From contig VIIQ02000582.1 of NCBI GenBank assembly GCA_007449985.2, positions 124,001 through 188,000 of the forward strand: 64,000 bases of DNA, read 5' to 3'. The notes beneath the pieces were generated by a model, which saw only the letters and a list, made by a program, of their open reading frames with translations, was not told where the DNA came from and searched no databases. Source of the DNA: Desmodesmus armatus (Eukaryota; Chlorophyta; Chlorophyceae; Sphaeropleales; Scenedesmaceae). Of this stretch, positions 23,003-35,300 are shown piece by piece; positions within the stretch are counted from its first letter, which is position 1; the number at the start of each line of letters is the position of its first letter. Position numbers and translations under genes: made by a program.

Positions 23003-26000
23003 TCACACATACTTCAGGTAGCTGGTCAGCGGGATGCTGAGGTCAACTGCGAGCTGCTCAATCAACTCATGTGGCGCCTCGCAGCTGAAGCGGGGTGCCT
23101 CCAAGATGTCATCACATGCCTGCAGAAAAGCACAGCACAGCGCCGCACAACACACAGCATGGTCACAGTTTGGACAGTGGAGGCTGTTGCACCGCACGTC
23201 ACAAATGAACAACAGACCACATCCTGCTCAGTGCAAGGAGTGCTGTGTCGCCTACCCATCCGCAGGGTGCGCGGCAGGCACGAAATTCAAAGTGCACAGA
23301 ACGGTGGCTCCAGCAGCAGCCTGGCAATGGCTGCAACACGAGGGCCGACACGTTCATTGCACTGAAGCTTGTCGATTGACAGAACAGGAATGCTCCCTCT
23401 CCGTCTTTCCCGTGCTGCCCTTCACTCTTCCCGCCACAGCAAGTCCTGCGCCTTACCTGTGACATCAGGCGGGAAGCCACCAATGTATTGACACCCATCA
23501 GCACGTCACTCCTGCTCACACCCATCCACCCAGCCGATGCCATCAATGCCGCCTCGCGCTGCTGGTGCTGCTGCTGCCATGGACGCCGGCTGGCACTGCT
23601 GCTGGCGCTGCTGCTGTGGTTCTCATCTGCTGACAGCAGGTTGCTGTAGATTGTCATCAGGCGGGAGAGGCTGAAGGTGTGAGGCCCTCTGAGCTCTGCA
23701 GCCTTTGCTGCCTCTGCCTGCAGGTGTCAAGCGCAACGGTGGCACACAATACAGCGGTTTGGTGTTCGCGCAGTGCACCTATGAGGCTAGGCGGTGGCTG
23801 AACGCATAAGTTCCACACAGTCCTGGTGCTTCTGCATGCAGGGAAGCTCATGCAGGGAAGCTCCTCACTTCACCATGGGTGGCATTCACGACACGAGCAG
23901 TTGGACAGGCCGTGCAGGCCATACTTGCACACAGCTCCACACAGGGACTAAGCCCTGACCAGGGTCAGGGTTTGTTGCAGCCTTCCTGCAATCTGCGCGC
24001 CCAGGCGAACTGACAGAGGCACCAGCCTTAGCACCGCCAGCACAGCAAGCACATTACACCAATCCCTCATGGTGCTGGCTGTAAGGTGTTATCAGGTGTA
24101 GTCAACTTAGGCGCAGAGGAAACAGGAGCCAGGCAGTGCAATGCCAGGCATTGACAACGCTGCCAGTCACCAGGTGTGCGCCCTCGGTCCTCAAGACACA
24201 CCTGCCTATCTGCAGCCATGACATTGCGCCTGCGCCTCCCGCCCCTCCAGCCGCCATTGCCTTGCTGGAACAGCTGCTTGTCCACGCTGGGCTTGTTGCG
24301 GGATGCCAGGAAAGCTGCAATCAAACCACACCCATGCACAACACTCACGTCAGCATCGAGCAGACCCCGCAACCAGGCATCCACACATTGCCATCCTGCT
24401 CACAGCGTGCTTTGGCTGTTGCGATGCTGGCTTCTGATAGGCCACACACTCAGTAGTGAAAGCGAGCGAGGTTTACTGCACATGCACATCCTCAGTGCAC
24501 TGCGCACAGTGACCTCGCACTGCGCACACTGCAAGCAAACACACAAGCAGCTGCTGCATCCTCACCTGCAACCAGCAGCAGCTTTGACAGCCTGCACAGC
24601 TCCAGGCCAGCTGCCACGTGTGCTGCCGACATGGCCGCCTTCTGCTGCTGCCGCACGGCTCCTGCTGCTGCTGTGGTTGCTGTGGCCAGGGTGCAGCAGG
24701 TGGCTGGCTGGAAGCCATCCAGTGCTGACTTGAGCTTGGGCTGCACTGCTGTGTACATGCGCGACTCCTGGTCTGCGTCCCAGTCACCCTGGGGCAACAC
24801 AGTAGTGGCGCAAGCAGTATTGCAGGCATACATCAGTGCTTGGGGACAGACACAGTTCGGCAGAGGTTGTGAGTTGACGTCATGGAAGCGCTCGTGGGGT
24901 GACCAGGTGCTCGCGCTACAAGCCCTGCACCGTGGCGACTGCTGCTCCTGTGCCACATTGTCAAAGTCGTTCCAGCACGTTTATGTTTGTGGCGTCTGCA
25001 GCTGCTGGCAGTCACACACGACAGTGTCCCACGGCAGGCAGCATCATCCCAAGTCCACCACCTCACCTCCATCTCATCGTGCTGGGGCTGCTGCTGCTGC
25101 TTGGGGGCCGCTGCTCCAGACAGGTACTTGGGCCACAGCGCTGCAACCTGGGTCTGGATGTCAGGCAGGCTCCTGCTGATGCGGTGGAACTCCTTCACCA
25201 GTGTGTTCTCCAGGAAGTGGCGGTACACGGAATGCAGCTCCTGCAGGCTCCGCTGCTGCGGCTGCTGGGCCTGCTGCTGCACTGCAAAGCCTGCAGCAGT
25301 GGCGGCTGCTGTGGCTGAGGGAGTCTGCAAGGGCCCTGCCTGTCGACACAATGTATACACACAATATACAAACATAGCAGGCGGCATGGCGGTCCAGATC
25401 AGGGGAACTGGTGCGTTCACTTCAGCACAGGCTGACGGTGGCGGTATGAATTGTGAGATGCCCCAAGACAGTGCAAGCAGAATAGTGGTGGGACAACAGC
25501 TGCTCATGCTGTCACAAGCAGGCAGCCACAAGCAGGCAGCCACAAGATTGAGCTTTCAACAGCAAAGTGATGTGCAGGGCTTGGGAGACAAACTGCAGTA
25601 ATGAACCCCCCCCCCCCCCAACTGCAGCTGCTGGGTGCAGCCCTGTCCTGCAGTGGGCAGGGGTGCCAACATTGCAAGTCTCGCACTCTAGTCCCTGTAG
25701 CGCATCGTGCCAACCACCTACCTCTGCCAGGATGTCAACGAGCTGCTCAGTGCTGTAGGCGGGGCATGCTATGGGCACCACACCAGGCATGAGGCCCAAC
25801 AGGCCCTGTGCGGCTGGCTGCTGCCTGCTGACCATCACTAGGCACAGGTTGATGCCAGCCTGCGTGCATGGGAGAACAAACAACAGGACAGAGTGTGATA
25901 CATGGTCGTATGGAGGATGTAAGGATGTAAGGAGGGCGTATGTTGAGCGCAGGCAAGCCCCAGACTATATGGGATGTTGAAGCAGGATGGTGGTGCGCGC

Positions 26001-26910
26001 TATGACAGCTGCTGCTATGCGTATCCAATAAGGGACAGCAGCACCTGCCCCAAACCAAGCAGTGCCATGGTCAGACCAGCCACACCATCCCCTAACAGAG
26101 TTGTCACCAACAGCAGGTACCACTCACCTGCTCCCTGAGAGCCAGTAGCGTGCCGAGGGGCCCGTCAGATGCTGCCAACAGCTGCTGCATCTCGTCCAGC
26201 ACAAGCACCCTGCATGGCTGGTCTGCAGGACACACGCCTGCAACAGTTGAACAGCAAAACGCAAACAGCAAACAGCCGTTCAGACCAGTCGATGCACAAG
26301 ACAACCTGTGCTGCTGGCCCGTCTGCGTGTGCCTGTGCATGCTGATGGACAAGCCGGGCTTGGACATCTGCTACCCTGCGCATGATAGGTGCTGACTGCA
26401 GGGTGCATATATTCAGCAGATACACCAGCACACCCCTCCTGGTATCGAAGCAGGGGAAGGCCAGAAAAAACAAGACAAGGCAAGTACTGGTGTGCTGACC
26501 TTTCAGCTCCCATATCAAGCTGTGCTCTGTGCCAGCCACAGCAGCAAATGCTTGGGCCCTCTTGCGCTTGCCTCCCTGCGTCAGCTGCGCCACCACGCTG
26601 CTCAGCAGGCCTCTAAGCTTCAGGCTCCGGCAGCAGCTCACGTAGGCATGAGGACGGCCCTGCACTGCATGCCTGTTGCACCCAGGCGCACACACACCCA
26701 ACATCAGTTGAGAGTGACGATAGGGGAGTGCTTGGTAGGGGATTGCTTGGCAAGAGCATCAGCGGGGTGCACTCACTTGACGATGCTGCTCTTGCCAGTG
26801 CAGGAAGGGCCATGCACCAGCACGTCTGGGGGCTGGGGCAAGTTGAGCAGCAGCTGCAGCTGCCCAAATTGCTGTTCCCTGTGTCGCAACGGCTTGGTGC
26901 TGGCTGACAT
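23003..26910 (-). CDS. ORC5: Origin recognition complex subunit 5
   Basis: Nine exons splice in phase: 26910-26777, 26672-26500, 26237-26128, 25859-25722, 25339-25067, 24788-24566, 24314-24202, 23717-23457 and 23119-23003, giving 513 residues, within the family range. An AAA+ module starts with Walker A GPSCTGKSS (about residues 34-42), then HAYVSCCRSLKLRGLL, an ORC5-type segment, and Walker B RVLVLDE (about 112-118). NLCLVMVSRQ and CPAYSTEQLVDIL match the sensor and lid region. The C-terminal winged-helix part contains FLASRNKPSVDKQLF, matching the conserved YLASYNP-x-x-D motif of ORC5, and ends with a typical PLTSYLKYV. ORC5 is an ATP-binding subunit of the complex that marks origins and loads MCM. 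It is divergently paired with PET117 across about 510 bp. Confidence 0.92.
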
Positions 26911-27422
26911 ACTGCTCTGGGTAGATGAATGTAACTGCTTCTTTTGAAAGAGGTTGATTGCAGGATGAAGAGAGGCCTGCCTTGAGCTGTGGCGCGATCA
27001 GTGTTTGAATTTCGGTTGAAGACTGCCTCAGGGAAGAACGCACTCTGCGAAGTCGCAAACGATCTTGAAAGGAATGAACGTCAAAAGGCAAATCACAGGT
27101 CACCACATACCTCTGTTGCATACACTCATGTTTGGAGTTGGGGTTTGGGTGTTTGACTGGCAGTTCACTGAGTGGGTTCCTCCCCCACGACTACCATTGA
27201 GTGCACCGTAGCAGGTGCTTCAACATCACACTGCCACCCCCACTTGACCCCCACACCCACCAGCATCCATACACACATCACAAAAGTCCCCTGCAGTACT
27301 GCTGAGCTGCTGCACCTGTCAACACTCGACGCCTGTGTCGCCAAATTCGAGGAGCCAACAACCCCCACAAGGTTGTACACTATCATCATCTCTTTAGGCC
27401 CTTGGTGGTGCTGCTGCTGCTC
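26911..27422. promoter_or_regulatory. Shared upstream region of divergent ORC5 and PET117
   Basis: The 512 bp between the ORC5 start (26910, minus) and the PET117 start (27423, plus) hold no coding exon I can support, so both promoters must lie here. No specific promoter motif was recognised. Confidence 0.5.
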
Positions 27423-27906
27423 ATGGCCAGCAGCTGGTGGCAGTCGCAGTCGAAAGGCGCCAGAGTCTTCACCCGTGTAGCTGTCCTCACTGGGCTGGTC
27501 ATCATTGGGATCCACTACAACCAACACCAGGAGAGACAGGTGAGTAGTTGACATTTAAACTGCCACTGCTGTACCATTGGAGAGGCACCAGCAGCTTCCC
27601 AAGCTGCCAGCCACAGCTACCTACAGGCCTCACCAGGGGGGTGGGGTGTGTGGGGAAGGCTGCGCAGTGACTGGAGCGTCAGCAGGGCAGTTTGCTGCAG
27701 TCTTGCACTTTGCTACAGCCCTGGGGCGTAATGACCCGCCAGCAAGCCATCCGATATGCAAAGTGTTGTCCAGGTTGCTGCAGCACACGCTCATTCAACG
27801 TCTGGTGCTGCCCTGCTGTTGATGTGTGTGCATGACACAGAACATGCGGGCTGGGCCCTTGAGAGACGAAATCATGTACCAGGAGAAGCTCAAAAAGTTT
27901 CAAGAA

Positions 27907-27937
<31 letters not shown>

Positions 27938-27966
27938 GGTCAGGACAGCAGTCACCACAGCAATAG
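27423..27966 (+). CDS. PET117: PET117-like cytochrome c oxidase assembly factor
   Basis: Two exons, 27423-27539 and 27841-27966 (phase 0), code 80 residues. The N-terminus has a basic segment (SQSKGARVFTR) and one membrane span (about residues 18-31, VAVLTGLVIIGIHY), then the family signature of a His and NQHQERQ followed by MRAGPLRDE. PET117 proteins share this single helix, QxxER and GxxRD layout and act in the mitochondrial inner membrane in haem A / complex IV assembly. The tail is an added poly-Gln stretch. It is first in a tight row with TOM22 and SDHAF3; the gap to the next start is 86 bp. Confidence 0.85.
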
Positions 27967-28052
27967 CACATGCCAGGCTGGCGTATGCGCAAGCCCCCAA
28001 CGGCTCCCAGGGCAACCCAAAAGTGTGCCCAAGTTTGCGAAGAAGATGTTGG

Positions 28053-28424
28053 ATGTCAACCAAAATTCAGGTGGACTCAAACCACAGGCTGTGTTGCTTC
28101 TACCACAATGACCAATCATGACAGCGTGACTGCTGGTCTGCCATGAGCTTGTGACCCTTGGTGTTGCTCCCACCGCAGCAAGGCCACACAGCCTTCCTCC
28201 TCTACCTGTCAACCTCCATCACTTCAGTCATGAGCGGCGTGGTTGATCAGGCTCGTTACGTGGCCAGGAGGCTGACAAAGTCAGTGGGCAAGGCAGCTTG
28301 GCTGGCATCTACCACCCTGATCGTGCTGCTGCTGCCCCTCGTGATCGAGATGGATCGTGAGCAGCAGCTACTTGAGATGGAGAAGGACCAGATGAGCGTG
28401 CTCACCAGTCCGAAGTCTAGCTAG
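28053..28424 (+). CDS. TOM22: TOM22/TOM9-like mitochondrial import receptor subunit
   Basis: Exons 28053-28070 and 28179-28424 give 87 residues, close to the short plant form (TOM9). The diagnostic core is KSVGKAAWLASTTLIVLLLP followed by LVIEMDREQQLLEMEKDQ; plant TOM9 has STGKAAWIAGTTFLILVVPL then IIEMDRE. One outer-membrane span is predicted with a short C-terminal tail. The first exon is only six codons, so the start is moderately certain; an alternative start is the in-exon Met at 28229. The stop is only 26 bp upstream of the SDHAF3 ATG. Confidence 0.88.
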
Positions 28425-28450
28425 GCAGGCTCGATCTGCATTCATCGCTA

Positions 28451-28819
28451 ATGGCAGCATCAACCGTGGGAGGCTTCGGCCAGTTAGCAGCACTCTATAG
28501 GCAGGTGCTACGTGTGCATAGGGATAAGCTTCCTGGCCCGCTGCGTTTGCTGGGGGACGGCTACTGCAAAGAGGAGTTCAGACGGCACCTCAAGGGCAAG
28601 ACTACTGCTGCTCAGTGGCAGGAGTTTGGCACGCAGTGGCAGGCGTACGTAGCAGCTTTGCGTGAGACCCAGCAGGAGTTGGTGCCTGATGTGGTGCAGT
28701 TGGACCTCACAGCAGAGCAGCGGCAGCAGCTGGAGCAGCTGAAGCAGGCAGCATGGGACCTGGCCAGGGGTGATGGGCAACCTCCCAACCAGGGCTCAGA
28801 CCCACGCACGTTGGGTTGA
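28451..28819 (+). CDS. SDHAF3: Succinate dehydrogenase assembly factor 3 (LYR family, ACN9/Sdh7-like)
   Basis: A single exon codes 122 residues. An LYR motif (ALYRQVLRVHR, residues 15-25) is followed by LPGPLRLLGDGYCKEEFRRH; SDHAF3 proteins carry L-Y-R-x-L-x-H, LP-x-x-LR-x-LGD-x-Y and K-x-EFRRH in this order. Then comes a Trp/Tyr-rich helix (FGTQWQAYVAALR). The family protects and matures the iron-sulphur subunit of complex II in the mitochondrial matrix. The start is the first ATG, directly after the TOM22 stop with no room for a conventional promoter. Confidence 0.92.
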   Translation: MAASTVGGFGQLAALYRQVLRVHRDKLPGPLRLLGDGYCKEEFRRHLKGKTTAAQWQEFGTQWQAYVAALRETQQELVPDVVQLDLTAEQRQQLEQLKQAAWDLARGDGQPPNQGSDPRTLG

Positions 28820-30536
28820 TCGCTATGTAGCATTCCAACGTTGCAGGACCGTCGGTGCAGCATGCCGTTTTTGTTGCTTGCAGCAGCTTGGGTGGCGCGT
28901 CTGTGCATTGCCAGCAGCAGTGTGGCGTTGGCCCACAGTGTCATTGTGCCCCCCATCTGGCATGCATGGTGGTGTGGCCCATGTATTTAGCGTCCCCTTC
29001 GTTGTTTAGCTGACTTGTTACTTGCTTGATTGTTGTCGTCATGTCCACATTGGGATGCAGGATGGTGTGACTGCAGCTGTGATGCTCTTGTTGCATCATG
29101 TCTCGAGTTCTGGCAGTGTATGCTTCGATGTGGCAACAAAGAAGTGCGGGGCTACTTGCTAGCAGCTGTTGCACACTGCAGGTGTTGCACATTTGTGCTG
29201 CAGCAGCCCTGTGCGTCCGTTGTCAAGGCGTTTCTGTGCTCCTTTCAGACCAGCAGGGCGTGCGTCATGCTTTGATGTGCGCAGCCACAGGCAGCCTATG
29301 CAGTTTGCAGTGGCCTTACAAGCAGCAGCACAGTGGTTAGCCATTTGCGACCACGTCTTGGTGTTGACTCGGTGCGTCCGGCAGCCTGCAATAGTGCACA
29401 GCCAGGTTGTGTGGTCAGGAGCTGCTGAGCCCCTGCCAGTCTGGCAGGCATGCATCCATCATTAGTGTGTGTACCCAGCCGTTGCAGTTGTTGCTGTTGT
29501 TGTTGTTGTGCTGGCAGGGGCTCTAGGGCCTGGCTCATGAGCACTGACTCACACACCTGCATGCGAATGTGTTCAGCAGGAAGGGCAATGTTGCATCGGC
29601 GGGGCCTGCTGCCAAGCAGAGCAGCTGGGTGTGCTGGTGTGGTCGCAGCTGCATGCATGCTGGACTGTGTCACCAGGTTCCAGCTCTTGCTTGCCCTGTT
29701 TTGGCATCTACCCACTACTCCTGCTGGGCGAAAAATGTGTGCCTCAGCCCGCACCGTATGTGCTGGTGTGCTCGCTGTAATGAGTCATGCTCTCAAAGTG
29801 AATGATAGATGGCCCATTGGACTGAACTCCAGGCTGTTCCCGATGTGTGCTACGTTTGTGAGATGTTCCTCAAGAGGCCGGAAGGTTGGGCAGTGCTGCA
29901 TGAATCAACTGTCGACAAATGGTGATGTCACCAGAGCAGGGAGCAGCGCACTTCAATTATCCACTCCAACCCTGGCATGACACACATCGTTCCAGCCGGC
30001 AAACAGCTTGGCCCACTTGGTGTCTTCCATGATAGAGGTGGACCAATGCAGCTTGTGTAGCAGCCACTGCAAACAGCTTGACATCAAGCTGTGTCATCAA
30101 GGCGAGCACGACAAACAGCTTCAAATCAAGCTCGTCATCAATCAGCACTCAGGTGTTCAGTCAAAGCATTGACAAGACACAAAAGGATGCTTCATGCCAG
30201 CACTCAAGGCCCAAACAAGCTTATCTGTGCCCACTTCACAGACTTCAAGTACCTCTGGGGCCCTAGGCCCTAGGGCCCAAGTGCAGTGTCGTCCTTGACC
30301 CATTGAGCAAGGAGTGAACCTAATACAGTGAAGCTTTCACGGTTGGCCTCAATACTTCTTACTCCTGCCAAATTCTGTAAAGCTCAGTTGCGCAGCAGCA
30401 CCAGCTGAGGACAAGTCCGCAGTGTCGGAGTTGATCCCGCTCATATCCTGCTTCATGGAACCGCCCAGTCCAGCATGGAAAGCAGCAGTGAATGTACTAC
30501 ACAGCCTTTCAGGGCGTTACAGTACACATTTGATCT
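28820..30536. other. Intergenic / 3' region; no supported gene
   Basis: Follows SDHAF3. Several open frames below 180 codons lack domains or splice logic. It contains a small palindrome at about 30258-30279 (GGGCCCTAGG arms) and degenerate CAAGCT-type repeats at 30070-30140. The 5' exon of the MYND gene may begin within the last few hundred bases. Confidence 0.45.
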
Positions 30537-32341
30537 GTGATCATAGATCACTATCTGGTCCCTCAGGCAGGGCAGAGAACTGGAGTCACTGGCGTAGATA
30601 ACGACTCAAGAACATGTTTGCCTCCTTCAGGGATCCCAGAGCAAGCAACATCGGAAGAGTGGGTGACAGATTCAGAATCAGACCCAGGCCTAGGTACAGA
30701 GCCAACGGGTCAGGACGCAGCAGATGCAGCAGCAGCAGCAGCAGCTGGGGCAGATGCAGCAGCCGCAGCTAGCGACACTGACATTGAGTCCATGTGTCGC
30801 CTAATTTGGGCTGCTGCAACCAAAAACCGACCCAGGCCACGTGGACAGCCAGCAGCAGAAGACACCGCAGATATCGCCTACCTGATCCACCTTTTCGACC
30901 ATGAGCAGCTGATGCCACACCTTATTGCAGCTACAGCAGCAGCAGTCGGCACCATGTGCAAAACAGCGGGCCTCAGCACCGCTGCAGCTGCAGCTGCTGC
31001 TGCAGTGAGCGCTGCGCGGCACGGCCAGCTGCACAGCCCTGACTCAGCAGCAGCACCAGCAGCAGCAGCAGCAGCAGCAGTAGACCAAAAAGCAGCACCA
31101 GCAGCTACAGCAGCAGCTCCCCAGTTCAGCAAAGCCAGCATGCTGCCGGCCCTGCAGCTGCTGACCACTCTCACCTGCTGCGTACGTGCCGCCAGCATAC
31201 ACGCAAGGAGCCGTGCCAAGGTCTTCAATGAGCCCCATGTTCAGGCCAGGCTGCTGCTGGAACTAAATCAAGGAGGTGGGAATGTGTAGGGGTTGGAAAG
31301 GGGGTGCAGTAGGCAAGCAGACTCAGAGCAGCTGCTTTTGGCCTGAGTGCACGAATGCATCGTGCCCAGGCTGCTTTTGGCCTGAGTGCACAAACGCATC
31401 GTGCCAAGGTCTTCAACGAGCCCCATGTTCAAGCCAGGCTACTGCTGGAACTCAATGAAGGAGGTGGGAGTATTCACCGCATCGATGCTTTGTGTGTGTT
31501 GTGAGATTTTTTATGGGTGTGGGTTGGACGGGGGCAGCAGTGGGAAAGTAGACTTAGAGCATGGTTGTTATTGGCCTGCACAAATGCATTGTGCCAAGGT
31601 CTTCAATGAGCCCGATGTTCAAGCCAGGCTGTTGTTGGAACTGAATCAAGGAGGTGGGGACGCTGTGTGTGTTTTGTGAATTTGGAAGGGTGGGAAGGGG
31701 GGACCCAGAGCATGGCTGCTTTTGGCCTGACTGCACAACGGCATTGTGGCCAGGCGTCCCAGGAGACCCATAGGAGCAGTGTTCAGGCTAGGCTGCTGCT
31801 TGAACTGAATCAAGGAGGTGGGGGTGCATATGTGTGTACATGTGGGTGTGGTTTTCAGGGGGGGGGGGGCGGGGGGCAGCAGTGCGTTACCAGGGGGGGA
31901 GACGGACCCGCACCGGCTGGGCACACACAGCGATCAGGCCAACCCAGCTGTCGGGGGGGGGGGGGGGCAAGCTTCACCAGTCGGATACTCCTAACACCCC
32001 TATCCCAGGAGGTGCACAGTGCCCGGGCATCGCTGCTTTTGGCTTTCCTGCACTGATGCATCTTACTGCTTTAGGTGCAGTACTGCAGTGCTGTGCATTG
32101 TTGACTGAAGTGCGGCTATCTCACCTCACCTCACCTCACCTCACCTCACCTCAGCATGGGCGTTGGACTAGCCAGTGCACGCTGCGGTTGGGTGTAGGGT
32201 GTTGCTCAGGGCCTGCCAACACACTCCCCCATCCCCCACTCCACGTCTGCATGCAGGTCTCATGCAGCTGCTGTCAGCCCTTTGCCACGACCTCACACCA
32301 GCCCTCAACACTCACACCCAGCAGCAGCTGCAGCAGCAGAC

Positions 32342-32392
<51 letters not shown>

Positions 32393-35300
32393 CACACACG
32401 CAGATGCCCCCTGCTGCAGCAGGAGCAGCAGCAGCAGACAGTGAGGGCCAGCAGTGCCTGCTGCTGCTGTGCCCAGCGGTTCTGCAGCTGCTGCAGTACA
32501 CCTTTGAGGCAGCTCCCCCAGAACAGCTCTGGTGGGAGCCTGGCCTGGGCCCTGCTATAGCCCCTGCACTCAAATTGGCTGTAGCATTCCTGCTGGCAAC
32601 ATACCACACACCCCCACTGGCTTTAGCAGCGAACGACAACCAGACAGCTACTGCCGCAGCCACTGCAGCAGAGCCACGTGTAACAACGGCAACAGCCAGC
32701 AGCGGCGGCAGCAGCGACAGGTTTTATGCTTGGTTCGATCTTTGGCGCGAGGATGCACTAATCGGCCAGGAGCCAATCACGATCGTGCATTTCCTGATGC
32801 TCTCAGCGGTATTCAGTGCCAGCCCCCAAGGCAGGGGCGTGCTGCCACCACTCAGCGACGCCCTGGCTATGCCTGAAATGCAGCAGCTTACATGTGTCTA
32901 CGCAGCAGCCCGAGCACAGCACCTCTACAACCTGACATATGGCAGGTCTCCCTCTGTCAAATTCACCAGCAGCAGCGACACCAGCAGCATCACCAGCAGC
33001 AGCAGCAGGGGCTGTAGCACAGCTGATGGGAGCCAGGCCTGCCCAGGCTGTAGCAGCTGTAGCAGCAGGTCTGTTGAGCTGTCAGTAGTGCCTCCCTGGC
33101 ATGAGGAGCTGTACACAGCTTGTGGGCTGCCAGCTAATGCAGAGGTCACAGAGGTGTTTGTGAGGCGGGACGGCCCCTTCCCCAGCCTACCAGTCATGAA
33201 TGTGCTAGGGCTTATGCTGGACCTTGACCAGCCAGGGTTTTGGGGGCAGTACATGACGACTAATGGTGGCACCCAGCGTATTATGAAGGTTGAATCAGGG
33301 GAGCTTTTGGAGCTGCATGCTAAAGCACAGCGGCAGCTTCAGCAGGAGGACCGCCCCCAGCAGCAGCAGCAGCAGCGATGCAGCGGAGGGGGTTTCATGC
33401 GGCGGCCGGAGCTGCGCTGTGCTGTGGTGCGTGTGCTGGCGGAAACGCTGCTGCTGTTTACAAAGCAGAAGCCGGGGATCCTGTCCCTGAGGGTTATGGC
33501 ACACACGGTGACGAAGGTAGGGGCGGGGGATTAGGACGTGTGGTTGAGAGTTGACTTTTATTGGGGAGCGGTTTTGTTACAAGTGGATGCTTTTACTTGG
33601 GTTTTCCATACTTTGGGTTAGTTGTTGGGTGTTGAGGGCCTGGGACTTGCGGCTTAGGGCCTTAGGGGATGAGGGTGCCAAAAAGCTCATTGACAGACTA
33701 TGTCCCTGGGTTTCTTACGTGATCAGGGTAGGGATCAACAGCTTGGGGTTTAGGGTTTTGGTTTTGGTAACCTTTGGCTTGAAGGTGGGCTAAAAGTGCC
33801 ATAGGTCCATGGTGGGGTGTGGTGTCCTTGGGTGTGGGGTTGGGTGGTGAGTATAGAGCTCGAAATAGGCTAATCAGGGTGGTAAGGGTGACAAGGTGGG
33901 GCTTTCTTCTGTGGCCAATAACGCCCGAGGCGTGATCAGGGCACACGCCCAAGGGGGAATAAGCATGCATGCTAGCCATGCCGTTGCATCACATGCATGT
34001 GTTGCCGCTTGTCCAACTGAGCTGTTGTGGTGTTCGAACTGCGTGTACCATTGCAGGGTTGGTGCTATGACCCACTCCCAGCTGCAGCAGATGCTACTGA
34101 GGCAAGCAGAGGAGAGGCAGCAGGGCAGCAGCAAGGCGGCAGCGGCCCAACAGCAACAGATGAAGCTGATGTTACTCTCATGCATATCACACTCATGCAT
34201 ATCACACTCATACGTATCACACATGCAGCTTTGAAGCTCAGAGAGCCCAAACCGGCCACTCACTGAGTACACTATTGGCCTGACTGATGTGTAGAAATTA
34301 TCTTTGCTTTGCAGACTTTTAGGGCCTGAGGGAACATATAGGATGTATCAGGGGGGTGTATGGGAGGCCCACCCAAGTGCCCAACTTGGGCCCAAAATCG
34401 ACTGACGTTGCTGCTGGCCTGGCAGCAGGGAACTTTGGTCCTGAAGGGTGTGGTTTGCAGTGCTGAGCGCTCACTGGCGCCGTCTCCATCTTCGCAGGCC
34501 GTGTTTTCGAGGCTTTATAGCGGCTTCCGGTTGGTTGGTTGGCAGCCATGAAGCTACCACCATGGCTGCCAATCAACCAACCAGAAGCCGTGTATGACGC
34601 CTGTATACACGGCCTCCGAAGATCACCAACAAATCAGAAGAGCCAGTGCTTGCTCAGCATTGTGACCCCCCCCCCTTATAAACCTGAGGATTTCCATTCA
34701 GGGGTTGCCAGGGTTGGTTAGAGTTTCCTTATCACACATATATGAGCACACCTATGTGACATCAATGTGATATCCCCTGCTGTACGCATTGAGCAAACTT
34801 TGCCATACCTGCCGCAGGTGTCAGATGGGGGTGAGGGGCTTGGACCCGGAGTAGTTCTGAAGGGCCTAGCGGGTGCAGGCAGGCGCAGGGGGGGGGGGGA
34901 GGGCAGGAGTGCTGTATTCATGTACTCGGCTGCCACATCCAATTCACATGAAACCGCTGGGTTCACATCACAACTTGTCCGCGCGCACCCCCCTCCCCCA
35001 CTACACCTGGTTGCATCTGCGGCAGGCTCACTGCTGCCCAGGTGCTGCGCTGTTCGGTGGAGAGTCTTGCTATCAAACCTCCTCGAATTCCCTGGGGTCA
35101 TGCTCCCGGCCTCGCACACACCAAACACCACATATCATGTGTGTGACACACACACCCCTCTTGCCACCCCCCTCCCCCCTTGCGCCCACTCCACCGCCTC
35201 TCTGGCAGCCTTCCTCTTTCAGGCTCCGTGCTGCCCCTGGTGCTTCACTTTGTTGGCCCTGCCATGGGTATATGCACCGTATACAATGCCCGCTCACCTT

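Noticed and set aside
27172..27480. 102-codon plus-strand frame overlapping the PET117 5' end
   Set aside because: Different frame from PET117, low-complexity Thr/Pro/His translation, no domain; treated as upstream region.
33720..33780. Telomere-like GGTTTAGGG / GGTTTTGG runs
   Set aside because: Only one or two degenerate copies, embedded in a gene region; not an interstitial telomere tract. A similar single CCCTAAA near 48608 was also dismissed.
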